From assembly GCF_026427775.1 (NCBI RefSeq), contig NZ_CP044532.1, positions 3,534,001-3,598,000 of the forward strand: 64,000 bases of DNA, read 5' to 3'. The notes beneath the pieces were generated by a model, which saw only the letters and a list, made by a program, of their open reading frames with translations, was not told the DNA's origin and made no database searches. The DNA is from Arthrobacter sp. CDRTa11. GTDB taxonomy: Bacteria; Actinomycetota; Actinomycetes; Actinomycetales; Micrococcaceae. Of this stretch, positions 60,510 to 64,000 are shown in pieces (within the stretch, counting starts at the first letter, position 1; the number at the start of each line of letters is the position of its first letter). Made by a program: the position numbers and the translations under genes.

Positions 60510-60530
60510 ACTTCTACAAGACGTAGAAGT
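60510..60530 (-). promoter_or_regulatory. Inverted repeat upstream of hemQ
   Basis: ACTTCTAC (60510-60517), five bases, GTAGAAGT (60523-60530), a perfect 8-bp inverted repeat 45 to 65 bp before the hemQ ATG. This is a typical place for an operator controlling the hemQ-hemL run. I do not recognise the motif as that of a known regulator. Confidence 0.4.
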
Positions 60531-60587
60531 GTTGTAAATCACAAAGTCGGTCTATCCCCCGCCCGCGGGCGGGTGGAACCAGGGGTC

Positions 60588-61328
60588 TCAGAGCCGGCGG
60601 ATTTTAGCGAAGACGAGTCCCGCGGCACCCGCGGAACCTACCAGGCCCAGGCCGAGCCACACCTTGGCGGTCTCGGGCAGGTTCTCCGGCGCCTGGGTCA
60701 TTGCCTGCCGGCTGACAGCGGGTGAGCCTGCGGCCTGCAGGGTGCCGCTGCGGGCCGCCTGTCCGGCAGTGGGTGACGGCGCGGTCGAGGCCTGTCCCGC
60801 CCCGGCTTCCGCTGGAACTTCCGGTTGGGCTGCTTCGGGCTGCGCAGGCGCCTGCTCGGGCGCGGAAACCACAGCTCCGGACTGTGGAAGCGGCGGTTGC
60901 AGGACTGCCCCCGTCCCTGCAGCAGTGCCCTGCTGTGCCCCTGACGTCAAGGGCGGGACACTGCTTGTTGACGGGGCTGGAGAGGTCGCCGGAGCAATGG
61001 GCGTGGATGGAACCTGGGAGGGGGACACGGTCCCTGTCGGCGCGGGAGCCGTAGTGGTTGCCGGGCGCGAAGGCTGACTGCCCGCGGTTCCGCCGGAATC
61101 GAGGAGCCCGCCCGCCAGGCTGGTCAGCGCAGACAGCTGCACCGTCCCTGTTATTTGGACACCGGACTCGCCGGAATCAGGGCTGACTTCGTCCGCCTGG
61201 GACGATGTCACCCCCGCTGACAGGACCAGTACCGCCCCGACTGCCGCTCCCGCAGCGCCCCGTCGAAGTCCCCCATGGATACCGGCCCGGGAACGTGAAA
61301 GTTCGGACCTGTACTTAACCATAGTCAT
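60588..61328 (-). CDS. Secreted protein with LPETA sorting signal
   Basis: 246 residues from ATG 61326-61328 (AGGG site nearby; a second ATG lies two codons on). A signal peptide (AAGAAVGAVLVLSAGVTSSQ) leads to a Pro/Ala/Thr/Ser-rich stalk. The end has LPETAKVWLGLGLVGSAGAA, one membrane helix and IRRL, the three-part layout of a sortase substrate. No domain is recognised between the signal and the stalk (GVQITGTVQLSALTSLAGGL is the only ordered-looking stretch). It lies within the heme gene run, same strand, between cgoX and hemQ. A sortase is not seen in this window. Confidence 0.75.
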   Translation of the reverse strand: MTMVKYRSELSRSRAGIHGGLRRGAAGAAVGAVLVLSAGVTSSQADEVSPDSGESGVQITGTVQLSALTSLAGGLLDSGGTAGSQPSRPATTTAPAPTGTVSPSQVPSTPIAPATSPAPSTSSVPPLTSGAQQGTAAGTGAVLQPPLPQSGAVVSAPEQAPAQPEAAQPEVPAEAGAGQASTAPSPTAGQAARSGTLQAAGSPAVSRQAMTQAPENLPETAKVWLGLGLVGSAGAAGLVFAKIRRL

Positions 61329-61423
61329 CGACCCTAGCCACATCCGCAGGCGGATGGAAAGTCGGTGACATCTCCGCGGGCGTCCATTTGACTGCCCACC
61401 AGGAGTCTGAGCAGGAACGATGC

Positions 61424-62881
61424 TCAGCCCGGGATGCCGCGGATCTGCAGGCGCGTGTCCGCCACCACGGCAGCCAATCCGTTGCCCGCCACCCAGCCGC
61501 CCACCACCACCAGGCCACCCTCCCGGGCACAAAGGTTCCTGATCTCGGCCACCCTGGCTTTGTGGCCGACGGCGGCGAACGGCAAGGCCCCCTGCCACCT
61601 GACCACATTCCAGCCGATGACGTCTTCCCGTTCGACAGGTACGTCCAGCAATGCCGACGCGTCCCGGAGCGAGGAAGCCAGAAGCTCGCTGTCACTCGTT
61701 GGCCCGGCGCCGCCCGAGGGTGAACCATCGATCCGCCCGTAGGAGAGCCGGAGGACGTGGGTGCCCGGACCGGCGGCGGCTGCGAGCCAGTCCCATTTGG
61801 CTGTTGCGTGGGTGAGCGCTTTTGCCTCGATGCCCAGGGTCTGCGGGGCTACCAGAACGCCGGTGCCGCGTGGCCTGGTGTCCAGTTCCGGAAGGTCCAC
61901 CACCAAGGTGACCAGTTTGACGTCAGGTCCGCTTTCCGGGCTTTTACCCGCCAGTTCCGGAACGGACTGCTCCAGCAGTCCGACGGCGGCCGGACCGTCC
62001 AGCGCCACCACCAGCAGGCCGGCGTCGTACTCTTTGTCCGCTGCCGCAACACGCCAGCCGCCGTCCGTACGTGCGACACTCCTGGCTGGGACAGCCGTCA
62101 GCAGGTTCACGCCGCGGTCCGTAAGGTCGCTGACCAGGGCGGTGATCAGTGTGTGCATGCCGCCCACGAGCCCGGCAACCGCGGACCCCGCCTTGGCAGG
62201 CGGCGCGGACACGGGCGAGTCCGCACCGGCGGGCGATACAGCGTCCTGCGAACGTGCGCCTCCACGCTGCGCGGCGACGGCAGCGGCGAGTGAACCGTGC
62301 GTGCGCAGGCCCGCGCGCAGGCCCGGCGCCACCATGTCCACATCCAGGAGGCCCGGATCGGCGGAGTGCACTCCCCCCACCACCGGGGCCACCAGTCTTT
62401 CAAGCACGCGGCGCCCCATCCGCATCCGCACCAGGGATGACACGCTGGTGACAGCAGCAGATGACCCCAGCGAAGCGGGGAGGAGCTTATCCAGCGACGC
62501 CCGCAGCGAACCGAGGAAGCCAAGGGAGCGCCGCACCTCCGGATCCCACGGGTTGGCGGGAATGCCCAGGACGCCGGTTTTCGGCAGTTCACGGGGACCG
62601 TCCGGCAGCTGGACCCAGGCACCGCCCGGCCGCGGCGCAACAATTTTGTCCGCCAGGCCCAGCTCCGCGGCAAGGTCAGCCACCGCGGTGGAACGCGTGG
62701 CAAAGGATTCCGCGCCGCTGTCCAGCGTGAGCCCGGCCACCACGTGGCTGCCAACGCAGCCGCCCCAGGTGCCGCCGGCCTCCAGGACAGTAACCGTGTA
62801 TCCGGCCGCGGACAGCTCCCTCGCAGCCAGCAGGCCCGAGATCCCGCCGCCCACCACCACGGCGGCCCTGCCCTCCTTCAC
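61424..62881 (-). CDS. hemY: Coproporphyrinogen III oxidase (HemY/CgoX-type)
   Basis: 485 residues from GTG 62879-62881, four bases after the hemE stop with a GGAG site seven bases before; an ATG at 62920 is an alternative. The FAD fingerprint is AAVVVGGGISGLLAARELSA. Other family marks are WGGCVGSHVVAGLTLDSGAE and, near the end, RWQGALPFAAVGHKARVAEI and GLVVVGGWVAGNGLAAVVAD. In an organism using HemQ this oxygen-dependent FAD enzyme turns coproporphyrinogen III into coproporphyrin III. Confidence 0.93.
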   Translation of the reverse strand: MKEGRAAVVVGGGISGLLAARELSAAGYTVTVLEAGGTWGGCVGSHVVAGLTLDSGAESFATRSTAVADLAAELGLADKIVAPRPGGAWVQLPDGPRELPKTGVLGIPANPWDPEVRRSLGFLGSLRASLDKLLPASLGSSAAVTSVSSLVRMRMGRRVLERLVAPVVGGVHSADPGLLDVDMVAPGLRAGLRTHGSLAAAVAAQRGGARSQDAVSPAGADSPVSAPPAKAGSAVAGLVGGMHTLITALVSDLTDRGVNLLTAVPARSVARTDGGWRVAAADKEYDAGLLVVALDGPAAVGLLEQSVPELAGKSPESGPDVKLVTLVVDLPELDTRPRGTGVLVAPQTLGIEAKALTHATAKWDWLAAAAGPGTHVLRLSYGRIDGSPSGGAGPTSDSELLASSLRDASALLDVPVEREDVIGWNVVRWQGALPFAAVGHKARVAEIRNLCAREGGLVVVGGWVAGNGLAAVVADTRLQIRGIPG

Positions 62882-62885
62882 GGGC

Positions 62886-63992
62886 CTACTCCGGGGAGAT
62901 GGAGTGGATGAGCTGAACAACCCGGGTGAGAACGGCAGGATCAGTCTCCGGGGGGACGCCGTGGCCGAGGTTGAGCACGTGACCGGGGGCGGCCGAACCG
63001 GCGGCGATTACCTCCCGAACGTGGGCCTCGAGGACGTCCCAGGGCGCTGACAGCAGCGCGGGATCGATATTTCCCTGCAGCGGCACCGTCCCGCCAAGTC
63101 GCCGGTTCGCCTCATCGAGCGGCAGGCGGTAGTCCACGCCCACCACATCGACGCCGACGTCGCGCATGGCTACCAGCAGCTCCGACGTTCCTGTGCCGAA
63201 GTGGATGAGCGGTGCGCCAAGATGCCGCACGTGGTCCAGGGCCCGGGCCGACGCCGGCGCGACGTACTTGGTGTAGTCGGCCAGTCCCAGCGAGCCCGCC
63301 CAGGAATCAAAGAGCTGCCCGGCGGAGGCTCCCGCTTCGAGCTGGGCCCGGAGGAAGAGGCCGGAGGCATCGGCTGCCCAGTTGGCCAGCGCCGTCCAGG
63401 TTTCCGGGTCGGCGTGCATCATCGTCCGCGGACCGAGGTGGTCCCGGGAGGGCTTGCCTTCCACCATGTAGGCGGCGAGCGTAAACGGCGCGCCGGCGAA
63501 GCCGATCAGCGGGGTCCTGCCCAACTCGGCCACCGTCAGCCGCACCGCTTCCCTGATCGGCTCCAGGGCCTCCCACGTGAGCTCGGGCAATGCGGCAACG
63601 TCGGCGGCGGTACGCACGGGATTGTCCAGCACCGGGCCAACCCCCGGGACAATATCCACGCCCACGCCTGCGAGCTTAAGCGGAATCACAATGTCGGAGA
63701 AGAAAATGGCGGCGTCCACGTCGTGGCGGCGCACCGGCTGAAGGGTGATCTCGGAGGCAAGGTCAGGGCGCAGGCAGGAGTCCAGCATGGCGACGCCTTC
63801 ACGGACTTTCAGGTACTCCGGCAACGAACGTCCGGCCTGCCGCATGAACCACACCGGACGGCGGGAGGGCTTGCCGCCGCGGTAGGCAGTGATCAGCGGG
63901 GAGTCTGCGGTGCGGCCATCCACCAGCGGATGGTCTGCAGCAAGGGCGCCGTCACTGGACATGGCTTTGGACACGGCGGGGCTAGGAGTCAT
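62886..63992 (-). CDS. hemE: Uroporphyrinogen decarboxylase
   Basis: 368 residues from ATG 63990-63992 (a second ATG ten codons on is possible). It removes four carboxyls from uroporphyrinogen III to give coproporphyrinogen III. Family marks: RPVWFMRQAGRSLPEYLKVR, IGFAGAPFTLAAYMVEG, FDSWAGSLGLADYTKY and VLNLGHGVPPETDP. It is the first heme gene in the window on the minus strand; its promoter and probable hemA lie beyond the right edge. Confidence 0.96.
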   Translation of the reverse strand: MTPSPAVSKAMSSDGALAADHPLVDGRTADSPLITAYRGGKPSRRPVWFMRQAGRSLPEYLKVREGVAMLDSCLRPDLASEITLQPVRRHDVDAAIFFSDIVIPLKLAGVGVDIVPGVGPVLDNPVRTAADVAALPELTWEALEPIREAVRLTVAELGRTPLIGFAGAPFTLAAYMVEGKPSRDHLGPRTMMHADPETWTALANWAADASGLFLRAQLEAGASAGQLFDSWAGSLGLADYTKYVAPASARALDHVRHLGAPLIHFGTGTSELLVAMRDVGVDVVGVDYRLPLDEANRRLGGTVPLQGNIDPALLSAPWDVLEAHVREVIAAGSAAPGHVLNLGHGVPPETDPAVLTRVVQLIHSISPE

Positions 63993-64000
63993 GCTTTTGA

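Overview
The window is chromosomal DNA from a high-GC Gram-positive bacterium, most likely Arthrobacter, Pseudarthrobacter or a close relative in the Micrococcaceae. The evidence is the MtrAB two-component system, a SigK/RskA pair, an AdnAB-type helicase-nuclease, UvrD2 with an HRDC tail, UPF0182, and a coproporphyrin-dependent heme gene set with actinobacterial-type HemH and HemQ. GTG and TTG starts and 4-bp stop/start overlaps are common. I see no transposase, integrase, phage gene, rRNA or CRISPR array.

Layout. 1-2 kb: mtrB (cut by the window edge) and mtrA on the minus strand. 2.2-8.4 kb: a divergent cluster of membrane protein, DUF4129, DUF4350, MoxR ATPase, DUF58 and DUF4166 genes. 8.5-14 kb: a cysteine-free MetE-like protein, chorismate mutase, mnmA, an FAD reductase on the opposite strand, and a cysteine desulfurase. 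14-15.3 kb: a SufR-like regulator with a candidate Fe-S cysteine set, divergent from doxX. 15.3-21 kb: a lipoprotein, an MFS transporter, a J-domain protein, trmL and sigK-rskA. 21-23.5 kb: etfB-etfA-PIG-L deacetylase. 23.7-29 kb: an envelope-stress group of HtrA divergent from a TPM-domain protein and PspA. 29-30.4 kb: a cytochrome b-like protein and two identical initiator tRNA genes. 30.6-49.4 kb: UPF0182, a PDZ/Lon-like protease, a DUF2342 metalloprotease, a YgjP-like metallopeptidase, uvrD2, nudC, a phosphotransferase, adnB, adnA and an alkyltransferase-like protein. From memory this resembles the mycobacterial Rv3193c-Rv3202c neighbourhood. 49.4-52.9 kb: an exonuclease and a polar amino-acid ABC transporter preceded by a candidate 32-codon leader ORF. 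53-64 kb: heme synthesis genes hemE, cgoX, hemQ, hemH, hemC, hemD, hemB and hemL, with two unexpected members: an LPETA-type surface protein and a luciferase-like monooxygenase.

The most interesting signal is regulatory. The FAD reductase gene (11493) and doxX (14829) each carry the same 29-bp element, TTCTAAA-N15-TTTAGAA, placed identically over a predicted -10 box. The second copy lies in the divergent promoter region of the SufR-like regulator. This suggests a small local redox/Fe-S regulon around the cysteine desulfurase, and it can be tested directly. Other points worth attention are the lack of any cysteine in the MetE-like protein, the J-domain protein with a degenerate NERD-like tail, the possible loss of one Fe-S cysteine in AdnA, and the leader ORF of the ABC transporter.
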